DNA of 64,000 nt from Paenibacillus rhizosphaerae. Its GTDB lineage: Bacteria; Bacillota; Bacilli; Paenibacillales; Paenibacillaceae. The notes under the pieces are model-generated. The model was not told where the DNA came from. It made no database searches and saw only the letters and a program-made list of their open reading frames with translations. Below are positions 1-7,543 of this stretch, one piece after another; within the stretch, counting starts at the first letter, position 1; every line of letters begins with the position of its first letter. The stretch covers positions 1 through 64,000 of the forward strand of contig NZ_JACHXJ010000008.1 in assembly GCF_014192015.1 (NCBI RefSeq), written 5' to 3'. Position numbers and translations under genes: made by a program.

Positions 1-64
1 GCAAATGGTCAAGCGGATCGACGTGAACAAAGACGGAGAAACTCACGTACAGACATATATTTAG
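1..64 (+). CDS. C-terminal end of a gene cut by the window edge, unknown
   Basis: Frame 2 is open from the first base to a TAG at 62-64 and gives about 20 residues ending in GETHVQTYI. The stretch is charged and hydrophilic and I do not recognise a family. It could be the true end of a gene that starts outside the window, or chance. A remnant of a different gene follows 15 bases later. Confidence 0.3.
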   Translation, partial: QMVKRIDVNKDGETHVQTYI

Positions 65-78
65 TCATGCGTGCTTGA

Positions 79-171
79 AAACACGTTACGAATGTGATGC
101 AAAAGTTAAACGTCAAAGGCCGTTCTCAGGCCGTTGTCGAGCTGATCAAGCTTGGGGAATTAAAAATCTGA
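79..171 (+). pseudogene. C-terminal remnant of a LuxR/NarL-type response regulator
   Basis: The frame 79-171 encodes about 30 residues ending in MQKLNVKGRSQAVVELIKLG plus a five-residue tail and a TGA. This matches the last part of the LuxR/NarL-type HTH domain of two-component response regulators (the HV.N...KL.V..R.QAV signature). A TGA stands directly upstream in frame at 76-78, and the preceding bases do not encode the rest of the HTH or a receiver domain. I therefore read it as a truncated gene, not a functional regulator. The family match is strong for so short a piece; the cause of truncation is unknown. Confidence 0.6.
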
Positions 172-289
172 TCGAAGCCTCTCTTGCGACCTTGGCCTTC
201 TGCAGGATGTCTTCCTTGACGGGAAGGCATGCGGGAGGTTCTTTATTTTGTTCACTTTCCATCTTATGCACGGATTTCGTTACATGAGA

Positions 290-314
290 AAGGGTACCCT
301 GTCGGGCACCCTTA
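290..314 (-). terminator. Probable terminator of the crystallin-like gene
   Basis: An inverted repeat with arms AAGGGT(A/G)CC and a short loop lies just past the stop of the minus-strand gene at 323-697. On the minus strand it is followed by a short T/C run. The hairpin is clear but the U-tract is weak. Confidence 0.45.
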
Positions 315-322
315 GCAGATGG

Positions 323-697
323 TTACTGTCTGATGATAAGAATGTCCTGAGGCGGTCTGCCGGTGCTTTGGATTTGGGAAATTTCGGCGTTCGTCAGGTT
401 GCGTCCAACGAGGATGAAAGAAGACGTGACGTTGTTAAAGTTGAAATTGCCCAGGTTGGCTACATTTTGACTGCCGCGGAACACGCGGAAAGATCCCTGG
501 AAATTAATCCGTGAGAACAAAACAAGCGTCACTTGATTGCTCTGCACCGTGTTTCTGAGCCGGAAGCTGGAGAGGACATTGTCGAAGCGGAAAGCTCCAA
601 GGTCGCGGACCGCAACTCCACCGCGTCTGAACAAAATTCTGCGGCCCGTAAAATTAATGCCGGACCAAAGGGCAAGACGTACATCGCTGTTTGCCAA
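323..697 (-). CDS. Beta/gamma-crystallin-like two-repeat protein
   Basis: The product is about 124 residues built from two copies of a roughly 40-residue motif: residues about 6-45 and 55-95 share the pattern L.L(W/F)S.INF.G....FR....V.(D/N)LG.F.F.NV.SSF.L. This Greek-key-like repeat with conserved Gly, Phe and SSF is typical of beta/gamma-crystallin-fold proteins, some of which bind calcium and stabilise dormant structures. The reading frame extends upstream to a GTG at 704-706, but the AAAAGGAG site overlaps that codon and sits 7 bases before TTG at 695-697, so TTG is the better start. There is no signal peptide. The N terminus reads MANSDVRLALW. A sigma-K-like promoter upstream suggests expression in the mother cell. 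The function is not known from the sequence. Confidence 0.7.
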   Translation of the reverse strand: MANSDVRLALWSGINFTGRRILFRRGGVAVRDLGAFRFDNVLSSFRLRNTVQSNQVTLVLFSRINFQGSFRVFRGSQNVANLGNFNFNNVTSSFILVGRNLTNAEISQIQSTGRPPQDILIIRQ

Positions 698-726
698 ATA
701 TATCACTCCTTTTCTTAAGATTGATA

Positions 727-753
727 TATTCTATGCCGGCTTCACCAATTGGT
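727..753 (-). promoter_or_regulatory. Sigma-K/sigma-E-like promoter for the crystallin-like gene
   Basis: On the minus strand AC (753-752) is followed after 16 bases by CATAGAATA (735-727). This matches the sigma-K pattern AC-N16/17-CATANNNTA. The predicted start lies about 25 bases before the TTG start codon. It is a short-motif match only. Confidence 0.45.
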
Positions 754-937
754 ATCGGACAGATGATAGCGTGCAAAAGTTTGATTTTTCATAGATTCAT
801 ATTTTGTGGGCTCGTGGGGAGCGGGAAGGCCCAGCTAAGGAAAAAAATGCTATACCCAAACTTTATCGCTTCTTCAAAGTGAAGGCATGAGATAATGAGC
901 GAGGCCATACCAAAACCATTTTTTGGAGGAATACATA

Positions 938-1931
938 TTGTCAAACTCTACGATTCGCCGTTTTGGCAAGGAGGATTTTCCGGCGGCCGCGGCGCTGCTG
1001 AGCCTGATCTGGTCGGAATCCGTCACCGCCAAGCAGCTGCAGGACGAAGAGGAGAGCATTCCGCCGGGCCAGCTCCATTACGACGAAGAGGGGCGGCTGA
1101 TGGGCTGGGACCGCCCGAAATGGGTCGCGGTGAGCGGGGAAGGAGAGGTCATCGGTTACGCCATCGCCTGGCGTGCGCCTTGGAACGAACCCGGCAATCT
1201 CCACGTCACCCTTGTCGTTCGTCCGGATGAGCGCGGCCGTGGAGCCGGCAGGGCACTGTCCCGGGAAGTACGCGAGTGGGCGGGTCAGGTTAAGGCTTCC
1301 CGTCTCGTTTGTTATATGAGGGAGAATGATGTGGAATCGCTGGTGTTTGCGGAGCGCCGGGGCTACCTGGTGGAACGTCACACCTTTGAATCCGTGCTGG
1401 ACTTGTCGTCTTTTACCGATCAAGCTTTGCTGCCATGCATCCGCAGCGCCGAGGCAACCGGCATCTCGTTCGTGACGCTGAAGGGCGAGCCCGGCGAGGC
1501 ACAGGAGCGGAAGCTTCATGAGCTGTACAAGATCACCCATCAGGACATTCCGGGATACAACGAGGATTTCCCCTGGTTTGAGGAATGGAGGAAATGGAGC
1601 ATTAACCTGCCCGGCGTGCGGCCGGAGTATGTTCATATCGCCAAGGACGGGGACCGCTATGTCGGCGTCGTGACCCTGCAGCAGAACGAACAGACCCAGG
1701 CGATGTACCACCAGTTTAGGTGTGCTGCCCGAGTATAGGGGCCGGCGGATCGGGCTGGCGCTGAAGCTTCTAGCCATACAAACCGCACGCACTGCCGGTG
1801 CGCCGTATCTGCGAACCCACAACGATTCGCTGAACGGTCCCATGCTTCGCATCAACCGCGATCTGCTGGGGTTTCAGGCGGTTCCCGGAAACTTCAAAAT
1901 GGTCTGTTCTCTGGATAAGGAACGGTCATAA
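938..1931 (+). pseudogene. Two-domain GNAT acetyltransferase interrupted by a frameshift
   Basis: The first part (938 to about 1720) carries a GNAT domain with the acetyl-CoA loop motif VRPDERGRGAGRAL and the start of a second GNAT domain. The rest of domain two (LPEYRGRRIGLALK, ending at 1931) is in the next frame. The break lies near 1715-1722, where bases are lacking or inserted (net +1) in front of GVLPEYRG. Spliced together they give about 330 residues, normal for tandem GNAT proteins. The start is TTG at 938, 7 bases after GGAGGA; an upstream TTG at 923 overlaps the ribosome site. Domain two lacks its acetyl-CoA loop without the frameshifted part, so the product is probably inactive unless the shift is a sequencing error. 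The end overlaps the convergent next gene by 6 bases. Confidence 0.75.
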
Positions 1932-2156
1932 AAACAGCAGCATAAACAACCCGATCACGATAAAAATCGAGCCGAGCACGATCGCAAGGAAGCCGCGGAC
2001 CTGTTGGAGTTCCAGGTAGGACTCGCTGGGCTCCGCTTCTTCTTCCGTCTTCCAGCTTTCATTGATCCGCCATCCCATTCCCGGGTTCCGGCGGGTCATG
2101 ATGCCGCCGCCTATCAGGATCAGCCCTAAAATGACCAGAACGAGGTCCATATCCAT
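1926..2156 (-). CDS. Small two-TM membrane protein, DUF6199-like
   Basis: The product is a 76-residue protein with one hydrophobic segment at the N terminus (about residues 3-20) and another at the C terminus (about 54-75). They flank a hydrophilic middle with WRINESWKTEEEAEPSESY. The W(K)...PS..Y middle followed by a Gly-rich TM resembles small Firmicute membrane proteins of the DUF6199 type; that assignment is from memory and is moderate. Two ATG codons, at 2156 and 2150, both follow AAAGGAG; the second has the better spacing. Its role is unknown. Confidence 0.6.
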   Translation of the reverse strand: MDMDLVLVILGLILIGGGIMTRRNPGMGWRINESWKTEEEAEPSESYLELQQVRGFLAIVLGSIFIVIGLFMLLFL

Positions 2157-2324
2157 CAGCTCCTTTCTATATAGAACGTCTAAATGGAGCATGTCGTTCC
2201 AGAACATAAGAAATATGCAGCTTCATATCATTTTCCGCAATTCATAAGAAATCCCGGGAAATTAAACATGTTAGGATAAGGGCAGAATCAACGAATCCTT
2301 GAAATAACTTGGAGGAGGATAACC

Positions 2325-2993
2325 GTGGATACGAAAAACACAGCATTTCCGCAAATCGTTTCGGAGGAAGAGTGGATGGACGCGCGCGATAAGCTGCTCG
2401 TCAAAGAGAAGGAGCTTACCCGTGCGCTGGATGCGCTGGCCGCAGAGCGCCGCAGGCTGCCGATGGTACGGATCGGCAAAGATTATATTTTCGAGGGACC
2501 GGACGGTACAGTGCCGCTGCTTGAACTTTTCGAAGGACGCCGCCAGCTCATGGTGTACCACTTCATGATGGCTCCGGGCGCTAGTCAAGGCTGCACAGGC
2601 TGCTCCTCTTTTGTCGACAACATTGGTCACCTTGCCCACTTGAACGCCCGGGATACGACCTTTATTCTGGTCTCGCCCGCGCCCCTGTCACAGATCCAGC
2701 CGTTCAAAGACCGGATGGGCTGGCGTGTGCCCTGGTTCTCTTCGAACGGGAACAGATTCAACAATGACATGGGAGCTGGGGACGGATTTGGCTTGAGCGT
2801 CTTCCTACGCGATGGAGATGAGGTGTTCCGCACCTATTTCACGGCCTCACGCGGCGTCGACCGGATCCGCGCGGACTTCAACTTGCTCGACCTGACACCG
2901 TTTGGCCGCCAGGAAACCTGGGAAGATTCGCCTGAAGGATGGCCGCAAACCCAGCCTTACATCTGGTGGCGCCTCCATGACGACTACCGTTAA
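2325..2993 (+). CDS. DUF899-family thioredoxin-like protein
   Basis: The 222-residue product has the DUF899 layout: an N-terminal helical region with an EEW..AR..LL.KEKE motif, a strand opening FEGRRQLMVYHFM, and the CXXC-type motif GCTGCSSFVDNI near residues 90-100. The C-terminal half has the family's Trp-rich ending. The fold is thioredoxin-like and the two cysteines suggest a redox role; the substrate is unknown. GTG at 2325 follows GGAGGAGG. It appears to be a single-gene unit. Confidence 0.8.
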   Translation: MDTKNTAFPQIVSEEEWMDARDKLLVKEKELTRALDALAAERRRLPMVRIGKDYIFEGPDGTVPLLELFEGRRQLMVYHFMMAPGASQGCTGCSSFVDNIGHLAHLNARDTTFILVSPAPLSQIQPFKDRMGWRVPWFSSNGNRFNNDMGAGDGFGLSVFLRDGDEVFRTYFTASRGVDRIRADFNLLDLTPFGRQETWEDSPEGWPQTQPYIWWRLHDDYR

Positions 2994-3048
2994 TCCGTTT
3001 TGACGATACGCGATGCCGCTCTGCATTGGTTATTCACCAATGCTCCGT

Positions 3049-3101
3049 TTCGTGGCGACAGCGGAGGGATTCCACGCGTACCCATCCCGAACACGAAGTT
3101 A
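3049..3101 (+). pseudogene. Truncated 5S rRNA-like fragment
   Basis: About 50 bases match the 5' half of Bacillales 5S rRNA, including GTGGCGACAGCGGAGGG at 3052 and the conserved core TACCCATCCCGAACACGAAG at 3080-3099. The match stops shortly afterwards, and the 3' half (helices IV and V and the closing strand of helix I) is absent. No 16S or 23S sequence flanks it. I read it as an orphan relic, not a working 5S gene. A 7-bp hairpin (CATTGGT/ACCAATG, 3024-3042) stands just upstream. Confidence 0.7.
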
Positions 3102-3130
3102 CCTTCCGTCGGCTTCTAACCGATAAAATA

Positions 3131-3177
3131 AGGCAGCCCCTTCTCTTTCCCCGATTCGGAAGAGAAGGGGCTGCCTT
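3131..3177. terminator. Bidirectional terminator
   Basis: A perfect inverted repeat of about 17 bp (AGGCAGCCCCTTCTCTT and its complement) around a 12-base loop is preceded by an A-rich stretch. It ends the minus-strand DinB gene at 3199 and could also stop transcription from the left. Confidence 0.75.
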
Positions 3178-3198
3178 GTGCTGTCTGCTGAGCCGATA

Positions 3199-3660
3199 TC
3201 AGACCAGCTTCTTCAGCATCGCGTTGATCATGCCGGCATGCGATGCCTCGTGGCTGATGTTCATGACCAGCAGCTCGTCGATCGTCTCGGCTTTGGCAAA
3301 GTTGTCCGCTTTGGCCACAGGCTGATTTAGGTCGTCACCGAGCTGCTCTTGGAAGAAGCGAACCTGCTCGGTGAGCTGCGAGATCAGGGTATCCCACGCC
3401 GGTGCCTCGCCCTGCCAGTCCGCCGGTTTCGTCCCGGAAGCGAAATAAGGACGGTATTCGGCCGGAATGACGCCATCCTTGCCGCTGTACTGGAGCACGA
3501 GCACGTCGGATATGACCAGCAAATGCCCGAGATGCCAGTGGATATTGTTGTTGAATCCCTCGGGGACGATGTCCCGCTTGGATTCGGGCAGCGCAGATAC
3601 CTTGTTGATGATGCCCATACGCACGCGTTCAATTTGGCCGAACAAATAAGGACTTCTCAT
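3199..3660 (-). CDS. DinB-family protein
   Basis: The 153-residue product has the DinB four-helix layout with spaced histidines typical of the metal site (HWHLGHLL near residue 41 and SHEASHAGMI near residue 137). DinB proteins of Bacilli include damage-induced proteins and thiol transferases such as BstA. The actual reaction here is not known. The start is ATG at 3660 behind GGAGG; an upstream in-frame codon at 3717 has no ribosome site. It is monocistronic and ends at the 3131-3177 terminator. Confidence 0.75.
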   Translation of the reverse strand: MRSPYLFGQIERVRMGIINKVSALPESKRDIVPEGFNNNIHWHLGHLLVISDVLVLQYSGKDGVIPAEYRPYFASGTKPADWQGEAPAWDTLISQLTEQVRFFQEQLGDDLNQPVAKADNFAKAETIDELLVMNISHEASHAGMINAMLKKLV

Positions 3661-3882
3661 ATTGTACCTCCGTCGTTCTCCGATTATGATGTAACAGTAG
3701 TTATTGTAAATCTGCAAGGCTTGTCAGGCAACCCGCCGAACGTCCCGCTTCTACCAAACGACCCCTGTAGGGCACAGGGGATCCGCAAACAAGAGACCTG
3801 CCAGAGAAGGCCGCTCGTCCGCAGCCAGCATGCAAGCTGATTGGAATGAAATGAAAAAGTTTAAAAAATGCTTATCGGTTAA

Positions 3883-3900
3883 AAGCTATACCGGTAGCTT
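3883..3900. promoter_or_regulatory. Palindrome upstream of gpmA
   Basis: AAGCTA-TACCGG-TAGCTT is an inverted repeat with perfect 6-base arms, 33 bases before the gpmA start. It could be an operator. No matching regulator is identifiable in the window. Confidence 0.3.
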
Positions 3901-3932
3901 GTGACGAGTAAGGCAGTAAAGGAGTGTGCACC

Positions 3933-4682
3933 ATGTACAAGGTGGTTCTGGTCAGACATGGGGAAAGCGAGTGGAACCGTGAAAACCGGTTCACCGGCTG
4001 GACGGACGTCGATTTGACGGACAAAGGGGTCCAGGAAGCGATCAAGGCCGGGCACCTGCTGCAGGACGTTCCCTACGAGATCGATATCGCATATACGTCC
4101 GTATTAAAGAGGGCGATCAAAACGCTGAATTATATTTTGGACGTCAACGACCTGTTATGGATTCCGATCCGCAAATCGTGGAAGCTGAACGAGCGGCATT
4201 ACGGCGCGCTCCAGGGACTAAATAAAGAGGAGACGGCGAAGAAATACGGTGCGGAGCAGGTCATGCTGTGGCGCCGGAGCTTCGACGTGCCCCCGCTGCA
4301 GATTACGGCCGACGATGACCGCTACCCTCCTAAGGACAAGCGCTACGGCAACTTGACGAAACAGGAGATCCCGCTGGGAGAAAGCCTGAAGGATACGATC
4401 GCGCGCGTGCTCCCTTACTGGGAAGCGGAGATCGTGCCGCAGATCAAGGCGGGTAAGAAAGTGCTCGTCGTCGCGCACGGGAACAGCCTGCGGGCCTTGA
4501 TGAAGGTGCTGGAAAATATCAGCGACGAGGATATCGTGGATTTGAACATCCCGACCGCAGTGCCGATTCTGTACGAACTGGACGACGATCTGAAGCCGCT
4601 GAACCGCCATTTTCTGGGGACACCGGAGCGCGTGCAGGAGAAAATCGACGTCGTCGCCAACCCGTCGAAAATTATGGAATAG
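3933..4682 (+). CDS. gpmA: 2,3-bisphosphoglycerate-dependent phosphoglycerate mutase
   Basis: The 249-residue enzyme interconverts 3- and 2-phosphoglycerate in glycolysis using a phosphohistidine. The N-terminal motif LVRHGESEWN carries the catalytic His near residue 8. The region around ERHYGALQGLNK and the second histidine in VVAHGNSLRAL (near residue 181) are intact, and the length is normal for dPGM. ATG at 3933 is placed well behind AAAGGAG; a GTG 9 bases earlier overlaps that site. It is followed by its own terminator at 4722-4768. Many Bacilli use the unrelated manganese enzyme instead or as well. Confidence 0.95.
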   Translation: MYKVVLVRHGESEWNRENRFTGWTDVDLTDKGVQEAIKAGHLLQDVPYEIDIAYTSVLKRAIKTLNYILDVNDLLWIPIRKSWKLNERHYGALQGLNKEETAKKYGAEQVMLWRRSFDVPPLQITADDDRYPPKDKRYGNLTKQEIPLGESLKDTIARVLPYWEAEIVPQIKAGKKVLVVAHGNSLRALMKVLENISDEDIVDLNIPTAVPILYELDDDLKPLNRHFLGTPERVQEKIDVVANPSKIME

Positions 4683-4721
4683 AAGTGTAAGGCTTCGGAT
4701 TCGGCACCAGCAGTAACCATT

Positions 4722-4768
4722 GGCATAAAGGAGTGATCTCTTGGGGAGGTGACTCCTTTGCCGTTTTT
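4722..4768 (+). terminator. gpmA: gpmA terminator
   Basis: GGCATAAAGGAGT pairs with ACTCCTTTGCC (one bulge) and is followed by TTTTT. It lies 40 bases after the gpmA stop. Confidence 0.75.
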
Positions 4769-4841
4769 ATGGTAGGTTAGTAATGCCGATAGTTTTAGAT
4801 CGGGCACAGCTTTAGAAAGAAAGAGAAAGAAGGGAACGGCT

Positions 4842-5192
4842 TTGCCTTTTGTCAGATTTACAGGTTTTGAAAAGAATGTGGTGGAGACCGCCGCACCGGC
4901 CATTATCGAATGCATTTCGGGAATCGCCAACATTCCGGAAGAAATCGTCAAAATTGAGCTTTTACATGTGGAAAAAATCACAAACAGTCCCCGGTCCGTG
5001 GAAATTTTCATGTTCCCGCGCGAGGAAGAGAAGCATCATGCGATTGCCGAGAACATCAACCGGATCCTGGAGAACCTCGGATGCCCGCATACCCATATTT
5101 TCTATGTGCTGCTGAATCCGTCGCTGTATTATAAAGAGGGCCAGCCGCTGAAGCGGATACCGGCCAAGACACCTCCCGAAATCAGGCTGTAA
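4842..5192 (+). CDS. DUF1904-family protein
   Basis: The 116-residue protein starts MPFVRFTGFEKN and ends in a short basic tail. It resembles the small DUF1904 family, which has a tautomerase-like size and fold with a strand at the very N terminus. No catalytic role is established. The start is TTG at 4842 after a purine-rich AGAAGGGAA site. It stands alone between gpmA and ppaC. Confidence 0.65.
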   Translation: MPFVRFTGFEKNVVETAAPAIIECISGIANIPEEIVKIELLHVEKITNSPRSVEIFMFPREEEKHHAIAENINRILENLGCPHTHIFYVLLNPSLYYKEGQPLKRIPAKTPPEIRL

Positions 5193-5320
5193 CAAAGCGC
5201 TCAGGAATAAATCTCTGTAAAGGAATTGGAATATAGCCCAATTACCGCTATAATCGTATGTAGATTACGGCATGAACCAAGTCTTCATTTATTCCAATCG
5301 ATAAAGGAGCAGTTGAAACC

Positions 5321-6250
5321 ATGGCAAAAACATTGATTTTCGGGCACAAAAACCCGGACACGGACACGATCACATCGGCGATCGTATACTCTTACCTCAA
5401 GAATAAGCTCGGCCACAATACGGAGCCGGTACGTTTGGGCGCCGTCAACGGGGAAACGCAGTTTGCACTGGATTATTTCAAAGCCGAGGCCCCTCGCCAA
5501 GTGGAAACCGTGGCTAACGAAGCTAGCGAGGTTATTCTCGTTGACCATAATGAGCGCCAGCAGAGCGCGAGCGACATCGATCAGGTGCGTGTGAGCGAGG
5601 TTATCGACCACCACCGCATCGCGAATTTCGAGACAAGCCATCCGCTGTACTACCGCGCTGAGCCTGTAGGCTGCACGGCAACGATCCTGAACAAATTGTT
5701 CAAGGAAAAAGGCGTTGAAGTTACGCCGCAAATCGCCGGACTGATGGTATCCGCGATCGTATCCGACACGCTCCTGCTGAAATCCCCGACCTGCACCGAG
5801 GAAGACGTAGCCGCTGTCCGCGAGCTCGCCGACATCGCCGGAGTCAACCTGGAGCAATACGGACTGGACATGCTTAAAGCGGGTGCGGATGTCAGCAGCA
5901 AGACGATTGCCGAGCTGATCTCCCTGGACGCCAAAGAATTCCAAATGGGCAGCAGCAAAGTGGAAATCGCCCAAGTGAACACCGTGGACCCTAACGACGT
6001 CCTGAACCGTCAGGCTGAACTGGAGGACGCCCTGAACGCGATCATCAGCGAGAAAGGTCTGGATCTGTTCGTATTTGTCGTAACGGATATTCTGAACAAC
6101 GATTCCGTGGCGCTGGCCCTCGGCAAATCCGCTGCTGCGGTAGAAACGGCTTATAACGTGAAGCTTGAGAACAATACGGCTGTATTGAAGGGCGTTGTGT
6201 CGCGTAAATCGCAAATCGTTCCGGTGCTGACCGAAACGCTGAGCAAATAA
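5321..6250 (+). CDS. ppaC: Manganese-dependent inorganic pyrophosphatase
   Basis: The 309-residue family II pyrophosphatase hydrolyses PPi to two phosphates in the cytoplasm. The DHH-family motifs are intact: GHKNPDTDT (residues 8-16) with metal-binding His and Asp, VDHNE near residue 75, and the DHHR motif near residue 97. The C-terminal DHHA2 domain ends at the normal length with a K-S-Q segment typical of the substrate site. ATG at 5321 follows AAAGGAG. A strong terminator follows, so it is a single-gene unit. Confidence 0.95.
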   Translation: MAKTLIFGHKNPDTDTITSAIVYSYLKNKLGHNTEPVRLGAVNGETQFALDYFKAEAPRQVETVANEASEVILVDHNERQQSASDIDQVRVSEVIDHHRIANFETSHPLYYRAEPVGCTATILNKLFKEKGVEVTPQIAGLMVSAIVSDTLLLKSPTCTEEDVAAVRELADIAGVNLEQYGLDMLKAGADVSSKTIAELISLDAKEFQMGSSKVEIAQVNTVDPNDVLNRQAELEDALNAIISEKGLDLFVFVVTDILNNDSVALALGKSAAAVETAYNVKLENNTAVLKGVVSRKSQIVPVLTETLSK

Positions 6251-6270
6251 TGACATTGAACGGCTGAACA

Positions 6271-6321
6271 AAAAGCAGGCTGCTTCCTTGACATTGGGGG
6301 ACGGCCTGCCTTTTCTTTTTT
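6271..6321 (+). terminator. ppaC: ppaC terminator
   Basis: GCAGGC near 6275 pairs with GCCTGC near 6304 and is followed by a long T-rich run at 6311-6322. It lies just past the ppaC stop. Confidence 0.7.
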
Positions 6322-6332
6322 TAACCGAAATT

Positions 6333-6360
6333 CAAAAAACCTGTTCATCGCTGAACAGGT
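6333..6360 (-). terminator. Terminator of the acidic-protein gene
   Basis: ACCTGTTCA and TGAACAGGT form a perfect 9-bp stem with a 4-base loop. On the minus strand a run of T follows. It ends the gene at 6409-6591. Confidence 0.8.
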
Positions 6361-6408
6361 CTGTAGGATTAGCTTCTGTGTATCTGGGAGAAGGGATTGT
6401 GTTGCCAG

Positions 6409-6591
6409 TTAAGCTTCTTCGTCGTCTTCTTCATCTTCGGCTTCTTCGTCTTCGTCCTCATCCGCCTCTTCTACGAATTCGGATTCTTCCTCGTCTTCCG
6501 CCTCATCATCTTCTTCTTCGATGTCGTCGATTTGCTCTTCCTGTTCTGCTTCTTCGTCAGCCATCAAGATGTCCAGTTCCAAATGCTCCAT
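6409..6591 (-). CDS. Very acidic 60-residue protein
   Basis: After a short start (MEHLELDILMA) nearly the whole 60-residue protein is Asp and Glu with a few Ala, Gln, Ile and Ser. There is no Lys, Arg or Cys. No fold is predictable; it looks like an intrinsically disordered polyanion. ATG at 6591 is set 8 bases after GGAGG, which supports real translation, and a clean terminator follows. Similar tails occur in the RNA polymerase delta subunit and in nucleic-acid mimics, but I cannot assign it to a family. Confidence 0.7.
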   Translation of the reverse strand: MEHLELDILMADEEAEQEEQIDDIEEEDDEAEDEEESEFVEEADEDEDEEAEDEEDDEEA

Positions 6592-6848
6592 ATCTAATCC
6601 CTCCAATTTTTAAAACACTATGAATTAGTGCATTTTCACTATATCACTACTCAGGTGAAAGGTTTGTCGCAATATGGGCTCGTTTCCGCATTATTTTCCG
6701 CTATATTTCGGCAAAGGATGGCGGCTGTGGCCGCACCCGAATAATTAGGGACGGGACTTTTTATTGCAGGGGATCGACACCGGAGGGGTGGATGGATTAA
6801 TCTGGATTCAATTCATTTTATATTCGGTTCAAGGGAGGAGACCTGTAG

Positions 6849-7385
6849 ATGAGGCTGGAGACGAACAGGCTGGTTATTCGCGAGTTTACGCCGGAAGACT
6901 GGGAGAGTGTACACCGGTACGCATCAGATCCCGAAGTCACCCGTTATACCCTTTGGGGTCCCAATACTGAGGAAGAAACGAAGGATTATGTCGCTGGCAT
7001 GATGGCCATGCAGCAGAAAGAGCCCAGGACTCATTACGAGTGGGCGGTGACCCGCAAAACGGACGGAGAGCTGATCGGCGGCTGTGGAATCAACGTCTCG
7101 GGCTCGAACGGAGAAATCGGCTACTGCTTCCATGCGGATCATTGGGGCCAAGGGTACGCTTCCGAATGCGCCAAAGCGATGCTGGAATTCGGCTTCCATC
7201 AGCTCGGAGTGCACCGGATTTACGCGACCTGCCGTCCGGAAAATATCGGATCCGAGCGGGTCATGCAGAAGATCGGCATGCAAAAGGAAGGGTATCTCCG
7301 TGAGCATATGCCGACGAACAAAGGAGGCTTCGCGAATTCCTGGCTGTACTCGATCCTGGCGCATGAATATGTGCCTGAGTCGTAA
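6849..7385 (+). CDS. RimJ/RimL-type GNAT N-acetyltransferase
   Basis: The 178-residue protein opens MRLETNRLVIREFTPEDWE, the usual start of RimJ/RimL-type GNAT enzymes. The acetyl-CoA site is recognisable around ADHWGQGYASECAKAM (residues about 97-112), followed by the C-terminal HRIYATCRPENIGSERVM motif. Such proteins acetylate protein N termini, amino sugars or small amines; the substrate here is open. ATG at 6849 follows GGGAGGAG. The 257 bases upstream of it hold no gene that I can see. Confidence 0.85.
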   Translation: MRLETNRLVIREFTPEDWESVHRYASDPEVTRYTLWGPNTEEETKDYVAGMMAMQQKEPRTHYEWAVTRKTDGELIGGCGINVSGSNGEIGYCFHADHWGQGYASECAKAMLEFGFHQLGVHRIYATCRPENIGSERVMQKIGMQKEGYLREHMPTNKGGFANSWLYSILAHEYVPES

Positions 7386-7543
7386 GCCGGACCGGTCCTA
7401 TATCCGTCACATTCATACAATCCCGTGGCGCGTCGAATCCTATACCACATACGGCAGGCACAGGCTGCCGCAGGCTGGTTTCAATCGTCCCTTTTGAATG
7501 TAATGATGAATGGAACGACTCACACAGGAGGATGACGCAGAGG

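Noticed and set aside
3762..3780. CCCCTGT/ACAGGGG hairpin before gpmA as a terminator
   Set aside because: No T-run follows on either strand and no gene end is close enough.
6288..6623. Plus-strand frames opposite the acidic protein
   Set aside because: Their Phe/Leu/Arg-rich products are just the complement of GAA/GAG-rich codons.
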